A DNA stretch of 64,000 nucleotides, taken from the NCBI GenBank assembly GCA_019752015.1, contig JAIEMQ010000020.1:1-64000 (forward strand). The letters run 5' to 3'. The position numbers and the translations under genes were made by a program. The notes below the pieces were generated by a model. The model worked only from the letters and a program-made list of their open reading frames with translations, was not told the DNA's origin and did not search any database. Source of the stretch: Cyanobacteriota bacterium. Its GTDB lineage: Bacteria > Acidobacteriota > Vicinamibacteria > Vicinamibacterales > UBA2999. Shown here piece after piece: positions 39,879 through 51,102 of the stretch (positions are counted from its first letter, which is position 1; each line of letters opens with the position of its first letter).

Positions 39879-41766
39879 TGCCTCGGTATTCGCCGCAATC
39901 AACCGCGTTCGGTGGCGCTGGCGCGTGCGCGCGATGGCGCTGGCGATCACGGTCGCCGGCGCGGCCTTCGCGGCGGCCATCGTGCTGAGCTCCCTCGCGA
40001 TCGCGATCGGTGTGGCTGTGATCGTGCTGCCGCTGATGTGGCTTCGTTCGGCGTCGCTGTCGAGCGTTGACGCGGCGCGCTTGATCGAAAGCCAATTCGG
40101 CGCGCTCGACAACCTTGTGGTCACCGCCGCCGAGCTTCAGGTGCGTCCTCGCGAGATCCGATCGGAAATCGGCGACGAGATCGATCGGCAGGCTGCCGAG
40201 CGCATTCGCTCCGTCGATCCGAATCGCGTGGTCCCGGTCGCGCCTCCAATCGCCGTGGCCGCCGCGGTCCTGATCGGTTGCGGTCTCCTCGTCCGTGCGG
40301 GCGGCGGCCCGGTCACGCAGCGAATCGACAATGTGACGACCGCAGGGACGCAACGTTCCGGAGGTCCGCCGCTGGTGGTCAAGGTGACGCCGCCGTCATA
40401 TACGCGCCGCAACAGCGAAGCGCTCGAGAATCCGCTGCAAGTTGCCGTGATCGCCGGCAGCCGGATTCAGATTGAATCGGGCGGCGCGACGCTGCGCAAC
40501 ATGATGGCCACGGAATCTGCCGCGCTCGAACTTCGCGTCGGCGGCGAGCCGCGGTTCCTGTCGCTGATCGTCGTCCCGGACACCGCGCCGCGCTTGCGTG
40601 TTGTCACTCCGGGTAAAGACACCGCGTTCGTCGAGCCGAAGGGGCGGGTGCCCATCGCGATCGAGAGCCGCGACGATCTCGGATTGGCGTCGTTGTCGCT
40701 TCGCTACACGAAGGCTTCCGGCGGCGGTGAAAATGTCTCGTTCAGCGAAGGCGAAATCCCGCTGCGCATCAATCGGACCAGCGATCAGGACTGGCGGGCG
40801 GACGCGGCTCTCTCTCTGGAAGCGCTCAACCTCGCCGACGGCGACATCGTCGTCTACCGCGCGATCGCCCGCGACACGAATCCGTCGGGGACGCCGGTTC
40901 AGTCCGAACAATACGTGATCGAAATCGGCAGGAACGCGGCGATCGTCGATGCGGGGTTCTCGCTGCCAAGTGAGGAAAAGAAGTACGCGATCAGCCAGCA
41001 GATGGTGATCTACAAGACCGAACAACTCATTGCCGCTCGCGTGAGGCATCCGAATGACTGGCTCGAGCAGACTCGCATGATCGGCATTGAGCAACGGATG
41101 GTGCGCGCTGAAGTCGTGTTCCTGGGCGGCGGGGAAGTGGAAGACGAGGTCGAAGAAGCTGCGAAGTCCGACGAGCTGACCGAGGGACGCCTGCAGAACA
41201 CCGGCCGCGCCGAATTGCTGCGCGCGATCAATGCCATGTCGCGCGCCGAGGCGCAGCTCAATGACGGCAATGCAGATGCTGCGCTCGTTTTCGAGAGGGA
41301 AGCGCTGGCCAGCCTGGAGAAAGCGCTCGACCGACGGCGCTACTTTCTCCGGACGTTGCCGGATCGTTCGCGGATCGACGCGTCCCGGCGCCTGACCGGT
41401 GAACGCAAGGAGGCCCGCTCCTGGAATCGCGACCTGCCGGTTCAGCCCGCCAATACCAACCTTGATGCGTTGCGCCGCGTGATGGGCGAGCTCGCAGCGA
41501 GTCTTGCAAACCCGGCCGCCGTGAACGCGTCGCTCGCTGCTCGCATTGCCGCCATTGATCCTTCATCGAAGGCGTTGCAAGGCGCGGCGGTAGCAATCGC
41601 GGCTGCGACGTCGGATGCATCACGACAGGAGGCCGTCCAGGCGGCGATGAAGGCTGTCACGATTCATGCGCTGAACGCCTTCCCTGCATCGACTGCCGTC
41701 GAAATCGGCGTCGCTCCCCTCGGCGGTGCGCTGGCCGACGAGCTCGCGCGGAGGCCGCGTCAATGA
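39871..41766 (+). CDS. DUF4175-like membrane protein of the MoxR operon
   Basis: A 631-residue protein. The TTG at 39871 is taken as start because GAGGAGG lies about 7-12 bases upstream, inside the previous gene. Two helices near the N-terminus (MALAITVAGAAFAAAIVLSS, AIGVAVIVLPLMWLRS) and another at about 130-148 (AAAVLIGCGLLVRAG). The rest is extracytoplasmic with Ig-like strands (PLVVKVTPPSYTRRNSEALE, VPIAIESRDDLGLASLSLRY) and a long helical C-terminal part. This matches the DUF4175-type proteins of such operons. It overlaps the next gene by four bases (ATGA). Confidence 0.83.
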   Translation: MRNASVFAAINRVRWRWRVRAMALAITVAGAAFAAAIVLSSLAIAIGVAVIVLPLMWLRSASLSSVDAARLIESQFGALDNLVVTAAELQVRPREIRSEIGDEIDRQAAERIRSVDPNRVVPVAPPIAVAAAVLIGCGLLVRAGGGPVTQRIDNVTTAGTQRSGGPPLVVKVTPPSYTRRNSEALENPLQVAVIAGSRIQIESGGATLRNMMATESAALELRVGGEPRFLSLIVVPDTAPRLRVVTPGKDTAFVEPKGRVPIAIESRDDLGLASLSLRYTKASGGGENVSFSEGEIPLRINRTSDQDWRADAALSLEALNLADGDIVVYRAIARDTNPSGTPVQSEQYVIEIGRNAAIVDAGFSLPSEEKKYAISQQMVIYKTEQLIAARVRHPNDWLEQTRMIGIEQRMVRAEVVFLGGGEVEDEVEEAAKSDELTEGRLQNTGRAELLRAINAMSRAEAQLNDGNADAALVFEREALASLEKALDRRRYFLRTLPDRSRIDASRRLTGERKEARSWNRDLPVQPANTNLDALRRVMGELAASLANPAAVNASLAARIAAIDPSSKALQGAAVAIAAATSDASRQEAVQAAMKAVTIHALNAFPASTAVEIGVAPLGGALADELARRPRQ

Positions 41767-43505
41767 GCCAGGCCGACGTGCGCCCAACGCTTCGCGTGAT
41801 TGCGGTGCTGATCGCGGTGGCGGGGACGATCGATCCCGCATTTCAAAGTGTGGATGCCTCCTCGCGGCCGGTCGTTGCTGTGCGGGCCGCAGCTGAGATC
41901 GACGCGGCAGAGCGAGCGTTGCGTAGCGCACTGTCGAGTCCAGTGATCACGCGCGACGTAACCAACGGCCGATTGCCGTGCGACAGCGACGACGATTGTG
42001 TTGTGATCGCCGACGGCTCGATCGATCTCGATTGGGATCAGCGATTGCGGCCAGTGTCGCTGATCAAAATGCCGATCGCAGGTCAACCGAACGTGCGGAT
42101 GCGATCCGTGTCCGTGTCGCGCGGCCATCGCGCCGCGGCCGGCACGGCACGCGTACACCTCGAGGGCCGAGGTGTGACTGGCAAGCGCACCGCAGTGCGC
42201 GTGATCGATCGCCAGGCCGTGCTGGGTGCGGTCACGCACGAATGGTCGACGGGCGGGACCGCGGTCGTGGATGTTCCGTGGTGGCCGCTCGATACCGGCG
42301 CGCGCGCGCTGCAGATCGAAGCCGCGCCGATCGACGGCGAGATCACGGCGATCGACAATCGGATCGATGTGGGCGTTGCGATTGCGGCGTCGAAAATTCC
42401 CGTGCTGATCTTCGATGCCCGCCCGTCCTGGCACAGCACGTTCGTGCGCCGCGCGCTCGAAGACGATGAGCGGTTCGCGGTGGGATATCGCAGCCGGCTG
42501 GCGCCGGCGGTGTCGGCAGGCACGGCCGGCGGCCGGCTCGATGCCGCCACGCTCGATCGCGTGCCGCTGGTGATTGTCGGCGGCCCCGACGCCTTGACCG
42601 CCGCCGATGTGTCCCTGATCGAGCGCTTCGTCAAGGTGCGAGGCGGCACGCTGGTGGTGTTACCCGAGCGCCGCCCGTCCGGCGAATCGGCGCGGTTGTT
42701 CCATGGCACGTGGACCGAGCATCTCAATCCGACTCCGGAATCGATCGGGCCGTTACGCGCAACTGAGCTGCTTCGCGTAGCGGACGTATCTCCTGCCTCG
42801 ACGGTGTTGGCCGCCTCGGGCACGGTCCCGGTGATTGTCAGCAGTCCGACGGGCGCCGGGCGCATCGTCGTCTCGGGCGCAATGGACGCCTGGCGCTATC
42901 GGAGCTCAAACCGCGGAGCGCTTGCCCTGAGCGAAGTCGAAGGGTTCGATCGATTCTGGCGATCGCTGGCGGCCGAAGCAGCTGCGGCGGGCGAGGGATT
43001 GACCATTACATTCGCGAACGACGTGGTGGAATACGGCGCCCGTACCACCTTCACGCTGCGCGACCGGCGTATGGATCCTTCAATCACCAGCGAAGCAAGC
43101 GTCGTGCAACGTTGTGGTGATGCGCTCGCGCAGCCTGTCCGCGTGTGGCCGCGAGGCGCGATCGGCGAATTCGCCGGCGAAGTATCAGCGCTGGCCAATG
43201 GGACGTGCACCATCGAGGCCGGCATTGGCGATCGGCAAGTCAGCGCATCGCTCGCGGTGGTCGATCACGCATCGCGCAGCGTCGACGACACCCTCGCCAA
43301 GCTCGAGCGCCGCGTGCGCGCGTCGGGTGGTGTCGTGACCAATGCCGGTGACGAAGCCGCGATCGCTCGCACGCTCGGCGACGACCCGCCGACGGTGTCA
43401 CGCGTTGTCACCGCGCATCCAATGCGCCGGGCGTGGTGGATGCTCCCGTTCGCCGCCTGTCTCTCGATCGAATGGTGGCTGCGGCGGCGCGCCGGACTAA
43501 GATAG
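41763..43505 (+). CDS. Amidotransferase-like membrane protein of the MoxR operon
   Basis: A 580-residue protein. One helix near the N-terminus (VIAVLIAVAGTIDPAF) and one at the C-terminus (WWMLPFAACLSIEWWLRRR) leave nearly everything outside the cytoplasm. Strands such as VPVLIFDARPSWHSTFVRRAL and VPLVIVGGPDALTAADVSLIERFV resemble the class-I glutamine amidotransferase-like fold found in the last gene of BatA/DUF58 operons. No catalytic Cys is visible, so a structural role is likely. Residues ALSEVEG derive from a REP-like palindrome at 42925. Confidence 0.8.
   Translation: MSQADVRPTLRVIAVLIAVAGTIDPAFQSVDASSRPVVAVRAAAEIDAAERALRSALSSPVITRDVTNGRLPCDSDDDCVVIADGSIDLDWDQRLRPVSLIKMPIAGQPNVRMRSVSVSRGHRAAAGTARVHLEGRGVTGKRTAVRVIDRQAVLGAVTHEWSTGGTAVVDVPWWPLDTGARALQIEAAPIDGEITAIDNRIDVGVAIAASKIPVLIFDARPSWHSTFVRRALEDDERFAVGYRSRLAPAVSAGTAGGRLDAATLDRVPLVIVGGPDALTAADVSLIERFVKVRGGTLVVLPERRPSGESARLFHGTWTEHLNPTPESIGPLRATELLRVADVSPASTVLAASGTVPVIVSSPTGAGRIVVSGAMDAWRYRSSNRGALALSEVEGFDRFWRSLAAEAAAAGEGLTITFANDVVEYGARTTFTLRDRRMDPSITSEASVVQRCGDALAQPVRVWPRGAIGEFAGEVSALANGTCTIEAGIGDRQVSASLAVVDHASRSVDDTLAKLERRVRASGGVVTNAGDEAAIARTLGDDPPTVSRVVTAHPMRRAWWMLPFAACLSIEWWLRRRAGLR
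42925..42944. repeat. REP-like palindrome inside the amidotransferase-like gene
   Basis: CCCTGAGCGAAGTCGAAGGG, preceded by CTTG as in the copy at 36597. It encodes LSEVEG in frame. The outer stem CCCT/AGGG and the inner GA/GA tandem mismatch suggest a folded structure. Confidence 0.8.
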
Positions 43506-43513
43506 GGAAACTC

Positions 43514-44869
43514 ATGGCTTACTCGAAAGACGAAATCAAACAGATCACCGACAAGGTCTTGAACATGTGCAAGGCCGACGCGGTGGAAGTGCGCTTCTCC
43601 GGCGGCGAGCGATCGGCGACACGCTTCGCGAACTCCAGCATCACCGCGAACCTGATCGAGCACGATCAGGAAGTGTCGATCACGGTTCGCTACGGACAGA
43701 AGACGGCGAGCGCGACGACGCACCAGTTCGACGATGAGACGTTGAAGCGAACCATCGATGCGGTGCAGGCGCTCGCCAGGCGCAAGCCGGACAATCCCGA
43801 GCTGATGCCGCTCGTGAAGCCGCCACAGAACTACATCGAGATTGATGCGGCCCTGCCGTCGGCGGTGAATTTCGGACCGGCCGAGCGCGCCAGGATGGTC
43901 AAGGCCAGCACCGATATCTGCGAGAAGCGGGGCGTCCTCGGCGCCGGCTACATCCCGAAGTTCGACTGGGTCGACGCCGGCGCGAACAGCGAGGGCCTGT
44001 TCACCTATTTCCACTACGCCGATGCGAGCTTCATTCTCACGTGCCGCACGCCCGATCAGACCGGCTCGGGATGGGCGGGCACGACCGGCGTCAAAGACCT
44101 CAAGAACATCAACGCCGAAATGCTCACCAACGTCGCGGCCGACAAGGCGTTGAAGTCGCGCAAGCCGCGCGCCATCGAGCCCGGCAACTACACCGTGATC
44201 CTCGAGCCTCGTCCGGCGGCGCGGTATCTGTCGCTGATGCTCGGCGCCTTCAACGCGCGCAACGCTGAAGAAGGCCGCAGCTTCATGAGCGGCAAGCAGC
44301 GCGGTGAAACGCGGCTCGGCGAGAAAGTCTTCGGGGACAACTTCACACTGCGCAGCGAAATCGGCAACCCGATCCTCCGCCAGACCCCGATCGGCCAGGA
44401 CGGCCTGGCCGCGAAGCCGATCACGTGGGTGGAGAAGGGCGTCGTCAAAAACCTCTTCTACGATCGTTACTGGGCGCAGCGGCAGAAAATGGAGCCGACC
44501 GCAACATCGCCGAACATGAGCCTGGTGATGGAAGGCGGCACGACCAGCGTCGAGGAAATGATCAAGACGACCAAGCGCGGCCTGCTGGTCAGCTTCTTCT
44601 GGTACATCCGGCCGGTCGACAACATGACGCTCCTCAACACCGGCATGACGCGCGACGGCCTGTTCCTGATCGAGAACGGCGAGATCGTCGCGCCGGTTCA
44701 GAACTTCCGCTGGAACGAATCGCCGGCGGTCAGCTTCAACAACATCACGGCGCTCGGACCGTCGATCCCGATGCACACCGGTGAGGCGTACGACAACCCC
44801 GGCACCGCGTTGGTCCCGGCGATGCGCCTCGAAGACTTCACCATGACTTCGATTTCGCCAGCGGTCTGA
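43514..44869 (+). CDS. TldD/PmbA family protein (PmbA-like subunit)
   Basis: A 451-residue protein. The family fold shows in DAVEVRFSGGERSATRFANSS, a Zn-independent N-terminal domain, then EPGNYTVILEPRPAARYLSLML and IENGEIVAPVQNFRWNES near the end. It has no HExxxH motif, as expected for the TldE/PmbA partner. TldD-TldE heterodimers degrade unfolded or modified peptides through a site formed by both. ATG 43514 has AGGGAAACTC upstream. The metal-bearing partner follows 37 bases downstream across a hairpin. Confidence 0.87.
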   Translation: MAYSKDEIKQITDKVLNMCKADAVEVRFSGGERSATRFANSSITANLIEHDQEVSITVRYGQKTASATTHQFDDETLKRTIDAVQALARRKPDNPELMPLVKPPQNYIEIDAALPSAVNFGPAERARMVKASTDICEKRGVLGAGYIPKFDWVDAGANSEGLFTYFHYADASFILTCRTPDQTGSGWAGTTGVKDLKNINAEMLTNVAADKALKSRKPRAIEPGNYTVILEPRPAARYLSLMLGAFNARNAEEGRSFMSGKQRGETRLGEKVFGDNFTLRSEIGNPILRQTPIGQDGLAAKPITWVEKGVVKNLFYDRYWAQRQKMEPTATSPNMSLVMEGGTTSVEEMIKTTKRGLLVSFFWYIRPVDNMTLLNTGMTRDGLFLIENGEIVAPVQNFRWNESPAVSFNNITALGPSIPMHTGEAYDNPGTALVPAMRLEDFTMTSISPAV

Positions 44870-44875
44870 TCGTAG

Positions 44876-44897
44876 AGGCGGGTCTTCAGACCCGCCT
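44876..44897. repeat. Perfect 10-bp palindrome between the PmbA-like and TldD genes
   Basis: AGGCGGGTCT (44876-44885), TC, AGACCCGCCT (44888-44897). No T tract follows, so it is not a typical terminator. It sits just before the tldD ribosome site (GGAGATGAC) and might tune the ratio of the two subunits or be a dispersed repeat copy. Confidence 0.65.
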
Positions 44898-44906
44898 GGA
44901 GATGAC

Positions 44907-46487
44907 ATGAAAAGAAGAGACTTCGTCAAGACTCTCAGCGCCACCGGGGTGGCCCTTTATGCCAGCGATCTCGTCGGCGATCTCATGGCGCAGTCGCCGA
45001 GGGCGCGCGTCATGGATTCGCGCTTCAAGGGCCTGTCGGATGTCGCGCTCGCCGAGGCGAAGCGCCTCGGCTGCACCTACGCCGACATCCGCTTCACGCG
45101 GAACGTCAACGACAGCGTCGCCGTCCGCGATCGCATTGTCACCGACTCGTTCGGCTTCGGCGCCGGCGGCTTGGAGACGAGCGCCGGCTTCGGCGTGCGC
45201 GTGATCCACAGCGGCGTCTGGGGATTCGCCAGCAGTCCGTTCGTGACCGAGGCCGAGATCAAGAAGATCGCCGCGCAGGCCACCGAGGTCGCAAAGGCGA
45301 GCGCGGTGAGCAAGCGCTTCGAAGTCAAGCTCGCGCCGGTCGAGGCCTACCAGGATTACTGGGCCGTGCCCGTGAAGCAGAAGCCTGAAGATGTTTCGCT
45401 CGACGACAAGATCGCGTTCCTGATGAAGATCAACGAGGCCGCGCTCAAGGTGCCGGGCGTGATCCGCGTCCAGTCGAACATGGCGTTCGATTACGAGTGG
45501 AAGTACCTGGCCACTTCGGAAGGCTCGTACATCGAGCAGGAAATCTGGCGCACGTCACCTGGCTTCACGGTCACCGCGCTCAAGAACGGCAAGGCCAAGT
45601 CGCGCACCTTCTCGGTCGCGCCGAAGTCGGCCGGCTACGAAGTCGTGCTCGAAGCGAAGATGCTCGAGAACGTCGAGAAGATTGCCAACGAAGCGGTGGA
45701 GCATTGCACCGCGCCGCCGGCCGGCGCCGGCCTCAAGGATCTGATCATGACGCCGGCGCACGCGATGCTGACGATCCACGAGATCGTCGCCCATCCGACC
45801 GAGCTCGATCGCGTGGTCGGCTACGAAGCCAATTACGCCGGCACCAGCTTCGTGAAGGCCGACGACATCGGCAAGCGCATGATGGGCTCGAAGCTGTTCA
45901 ACGTCACCTGCGATCGCACGCTGCCGGGCGGCATGTGCACGGTCGGCTACGACGACGACGGCGTCAAGTCGCAGCGCTGGCCGATCATCCAGGAAGGCCG
46001 CCTCGTCGATCTGCAGACCAATCGCGAGACCGCGCACTACATCGGGCAGACCGCGTCGAAGGGCTGCACGTTCGCCACGTCGTGGCGCAACTATCCGTTC
46101 CTGCGCATGCCGAACGTGCACGTCGAGCCGGGCCCGCCGGGATCCCCGACGCCGGAAGAGATCATCGCCGACACCAGGGACGGCATCCTGATCGACGGCC
46201 GCGGCAGCTACTCGATCGATCAGCAGCGCTTCAACGGCCAGTTCGGCGGCGACGCGTTCTGGGAGATCAAGGACGGCAAGAAGACGCGGATGCTGAGCGA
46301 CGTCACCTACAACGCCATTACCACCGACTTCTGGCAGAACCTCGATGCCACCTCGGGCAAGGAATCGTGGGAGATGTTCGGCACGACCGGCGACGCGAAA
46401 GGGCAGCCGGTCCAGATCAATCATCCCTCTCACGGCTCGCCGTGGGTGCGCATCCGGCGGATCATGGTCGGCGCGGCCTACAGCTGA
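44907..46487 (+). CDS. tldD: TldD-like metallopeptidase with a twin-arginine-type leader
   Basis: A 526-residue protein. The catalytic motif HEIVAH is at residues 291-296 (MLTIHEIVAHPTELDR), and the further Cys ligand region is TVGYDDDG...GCTFATSW. The N-terminus has the DUF-like leader KRRDFVKTLSATGVALYASD, which looks like a twin-arginine export signal, unusual for a family known from cytosolic enzymes. The partner PmbA-like protein has no such leader. If exported, the pair would be split; if the leader is retained, it may simply be an adapted N-terminus. The order PmbA-like then TldD fits a heterodimer. Confidence 0.9.
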   Translation: MKRRDFVKTLSATGVALYASDLVGDLMAQSPRARVMDSRFKGLSDVALAEAKRLGCTYADIRFTRNVNDSVAVRDRIVTDSFGFGAGGLETSAGFGVRVIHSGVWGFASSPFVTEAEIKKIAAQATEVAKASAVSKRFEVKLAPVEAYQDYWAVPVKQKPEDVSLDDKIAFLMKINEAALKVPGVIRVQSNMAFDYEWKYLATSEGSYIEQEIWRTSPGFTVTALKNGKAKSRTFSVAPKSAGYEVVLEAKMLENVEKIANEAVEHCTAPPAGAGLKDLIMTPAHAMLTIHEIVAHPTELDRVVGYEANYAGTSFVKADDIGKRMMGSKLFNVTCDRTLPGGMCTVGYDDDGVKSQRWPIIQEGRLVDLQTNRETAHYIGQTASKGCTFATSWRNYPFLRMPNVHVEPGPPGSPTPEEIIADTRDGILIDGRGSYSIDQQRFNGQFGGDAFWEIKDGKKTRMLSDVTYNAITTDFWQNLDATSGKESWEMFGTTGDAKGQPVQINHPSHGSPWVRIRRIMVGAAYS

Positions 46488-46511
46488 TCGCCGGCCAGCG
46501 GAGCGACGCGC

Positions 46512-47363
46512 ATGCAGGTCATCACCCAGCCGGAAGACGGTGTCGCGCCTCTCATCAAGGCGATCAAGCGCGCCCGCAAGTCGATCGACATCGTCGTCTT
46601 CCGTTTTGACGTCGACAACATCGAGGACGCCCTCACCAAGGCCGTCGGCCGCGGCGTCGCCGTGCGCGCGCTCATCGCGCACACCAACCGCGGCGGCGCC
46701 AGCAAGCTGCGCAAGCTGGAAAGCCGACTGCTCAAGGCCGGCGTCACCTTGTCGCGAACGGCCGACGACATGGTGCGCTATCACGGCAAGCTGCTGGTGA
46801 CCGACCGCGAGCAGGCGATGGTGCTCGGCTTCAACTACACCCACCAGGACATCGAGAAGAGCCGCAGCCTTGGCCTGGTCACGCGCAATCCGAAAGTGGT
46901 GCGCGACATCCTCAAAGTCGTCGAAGCGGATCACAACCGCACCGATCTCGAGATCAAGTCGACGCGCGTCGTGGTCAGTCCGGAGAACGCCCGTCAGCGC
47001 CTGATGGCGTTCATCAAGCGCGCGAAACGCGAGCTGCTGATCTACGACATGAACATCAGCGACGACGAAATGATCGCGCTGTTGAAGCAGAAGGCCGAAG
47101 CCGGCGTCAAGATCAAGGTGCTCGGCAGCGTCGAAAAGAAATGGCTCGAAGAGCTCGCCTGGCGCGTGCGGCCGTTCAAGACCATGAAGCTGCACGTCCG
47201 CGCGCTGATTCGCGATCGCCAGGCTGCGTTCGTCGGCAGCCAGAGCCTGCGGAAGCTGGAGCTCGACGAGCGGCGCGAAGTCGGCCTGATCACCAAGGAT
47301 CGCCGCACCGTCAGCCGCATCGCGGCGACCTTCGCCGCCGACTGGAAAGCTAACCGGGAATAG
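46512..47363 (+). CDS. Phospholipase D-like protein with one intact and one altered HKD motif
   Basis: A 283-residue protein with two PLD-type halves. The first HKD motif is intact: HGKLLVTD from His91, then GFNYTH. The second reads HVRALIRD from His228, with Lys replaced by Arg, then VGSQSLRKLELDERRE. PLD-superfamily enzymes pair two motifs into one phosphodiesterase site, so activity is plausible but weakened. No signal peptide is present. It follows tldD by 24 bases on the same strand and overlaps the convergent kinase by 14 bases. Confidence 0.87.
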   Translation: MQVITQPEDGVAPLIKAIKRARKSIDIVVFRFDVDNIEDALTKAVGRGVAVRALIAHTNRGGASKLRKLESRLLKAGVTLSRTADDMVRYHGKLLVTDREQAMVLGFNYTHQDIEKSRSLGLVTRNPKVVRDILKVVEADHNRTDLEIKSTRVVVSPENARQRLMAFIKRAKRELLIYDMNISDDEMIALLKQKAEAGVKIKVLGSVEKKWLEELAWRVRPFKTMKLHVRALIRDRQAAFVGSQSLRKLELDERREVGLITKDRRTVSRIAATFAADWKANRE

Positions 47364-48561
47364 CGACCGGTTGCGGCGCGAGCGACGTCGCCGCCGGCGG
47401 GAACGTCAGGCAGAAAACGGTCCCCGTCCCTTCGATCGACTCCACCGTGATCTCGCCATCCATCGCCTTGACGCAGTCGTCGACGATGGCCAGGCCAAGA
47501 CCGACGCCCGACACCGATTCGAAATCGGCGCGATCGCTGTGCGCGCGCGTGAAGCGATGGAAGATCTTCGAGATGCGATGTTCGGGGATGCCGACGCCGT
47601 TGTCGCGGACGCAGATCTCGCAGGAGCCGTTCTCGAGCCGCCGCGCCGTCACGTCGACCAGCCGCCGCGGTTTTTGCGGATCGCAGTATTTCACCGCGTT
47701 GGACAGCAGATTGACCAGGGCCAGCTCGAGCCGGCCGACGTCGACGATCAGCATCGGCATGTCGTCCGCGATCTGGATCTCGACGCCTCGTGCCTCCGCC
47801 ATTTCATGGAGCTGACGCGCCGCTTCGACGGTGACTGAGGTAATCGAAACTTCCTGCAAGCTGGGATCGTCGGTGTTGCCCTCGACACGCGCCAGGCGCT
47901 CCAGCTTGAACGTCATGTCGACGAGCTTCTTGATGTTGCGGTCGATCAAGGCCACGGTCTGCTCGTGTTGCGCGTCGGTCAACCCGTTCATGCGCAGCAA
48001 CGACACCGCGGTCGCGATCGGCGCCAGCGGCTGGCGCCATTCGTGCGTCGCCATCCGCGTGAACTGCCGGAGGCGCTCGGCTTGATCGGTAATGGTCTCC
48101 GTATACAGCGCGACGAACGTTTCAACGGTTTCCTGCAGCAGCACGCCGACCGCATGATGCAGCCGCGAGATCACCGCGATGCACTCCGCCGCCGGCGGCG
48201 TCAGCACCAGCCGGACCGACTCGTCTTCCACGAACCGCAACAGGATGGCGCCGAGCAGCTGGTACTCGCGCAACACCTGGTGCAGCGACGCGCGCTGCTG
48301 GTGGCGAAGCGCGCCAAGCTCGCGCGCCTTCTGGACCACCTGCGTATTGGCCGCAATCGCTTCTGCCTCGGGCGCCTTCACGTACGCGCTGATGTCGACG
48401 ATCAACGACGGGATGTGATCGAGCAGGCTGTCGCTTGGGAAGACTTCGTTGGCGCCGACCGGAAGCATGTCGTGGAGCCGCGCGAACCATCTGGCGGCGA
48501 GCAACGCGTGTTCGGCGGCGATCCGATCCGCGATGGCGCCGGAGAACCCGGTCGTGATCAT
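47350..48561 (-). CDS. Soluble sensor histidine kinase
   Basis: A 403-residue kinase. Residues 1-150 are an all-helical sensor region (AIADRIAAEHALLAARWFARL, LGALRHQQRASLHQVLREY) that resembles the RsbRD-type N-terminal fold. The phosphoacceptor is His173 in ATHEWRQPLAPI. The ATP-binding domain shows N (LVNLLSNAVKYCD), G1 (VRDNGVGIP) and G2 (SGVGLGLAIVDDC) boxes. No membrane segment is visible, so the signal is cytosolic. No response regulator gene is adjacent. The 5' end is 142 bases from the convergent-side hybrid kinase. Confidence 0.88.
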   Translation of the reverse strand: MITTGFSGAIADRIAAEHALLAARWFARLHDMLPVGANEVFPSDSLLDHIPSLIVDISAYVKAPEAEAIAANTQVVQKARELGALRHQQRASLHQVLREYQLLGAILLRFVEDESVRLVLTPPAAECIAVISRLHHAVGVLLQETVETFVALYTETITDQAERLRQFTRMATHEWRQPLAPIATAVSLLRMNGLTDAQHEQTVALIDRNIKKLVDMTFKLERLARVEGNTDDPSLQEVSITSVTVEAARQLHEMAEARGVEIQIADDMPMLIVDVGRLELALVNLLSNAVKYCDPQKPRRLVDVTARRLENGSCEICVRDNGVGIPEHRISKIFHRFTRAHSDRADFESVSGVGLGLAIVDDCVKAMDGEITVESIEGTGTVFCLTFPPAATSLAPQPVAIPG

Positions 48562-48703
48562 TCGAGAAACCTCAGACGACGCGCTCAGGAACCGCCGCCG
48601 CTCAGCTGGTGTGGAAATTACGGGAACAGTTGGGATTATCGAACGCGGAGCGATGCAAACGCAAACTCAGCGGTATTTGAGTGTGCGATCGAGAACCTGA
48701 GGC

Positions 48704-50553
<1,850 letters not shown>

Positions 50554-50554
<1 letters not shown>

Positions 50555-51102
50555 CAGCGATCCCTCACTTGTCGAGCGAGGCGCAGCAGCTTGGAGCTGA
50601 CGTTCAGGTTGCGCCGCCCGCCGGCGGCGCGATTGATGTCGAAGCGGATGCGATTGTTCTCGCGCACGAACGCAATCACCGTATCGTCGGTGAGCGCGCC
50701 GTCAGCGACGGTCAGCACCTGTTGACCGCGAACGGCGGCCAGCCACGCCTTGCCGTCGGCGCTTTGCGAGTTCCCGACGTACAGGATCTGACACGCCTTC
50801 GCCGCATCGAGGCCATCGAGCGCGACGGCGACGAGCGGCTTGCCGTCGATATGCTCGCCCTCGACCGCCGCTTTCAGCATCGTGAAGAAGCCGTCGTTGG
50901 CGGTGACGCAGATGCGCACTTCGCCCGGCGAGCGTTCCCCGATGGCCACCGCCGGCCACGTCACGTACTTGCTGAAGTTGTAGAGGAATACCGCCTTGAT
51001 GTTGGCCTCGATCGGCGACGGTTGGGCGCGCGCCGTCTCGCCGAGTAGACACACGAATACCGCGGTGACGACCAGCCGCGGGGTGGCAGTCAGAAACGCC
51101 AT
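50554..51102 (-). CDS. YfiR family periplasmic protein
   Basis: A 182-residue protein with a signal peptide (PRLVVTAVFVCLLGETARAQ). The YfiR fold shows in IEANIKAVFLYNFSKYVTWP, VRICVTANDGFFTMLKAAVEG, CQILYVGNSQSADGKAWL and RFDINRAAGGRRNLNVSSKLLRLAR. YfiR proteins bind ligands or redox signals in the periplasm and restrain a membrane-bound partner. Here the partner is the coupled CHASE-type kinase. ATG 51102 overlaps the 3' end of the TonB receptor gene by 13 bases. Confidence 0.92.
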
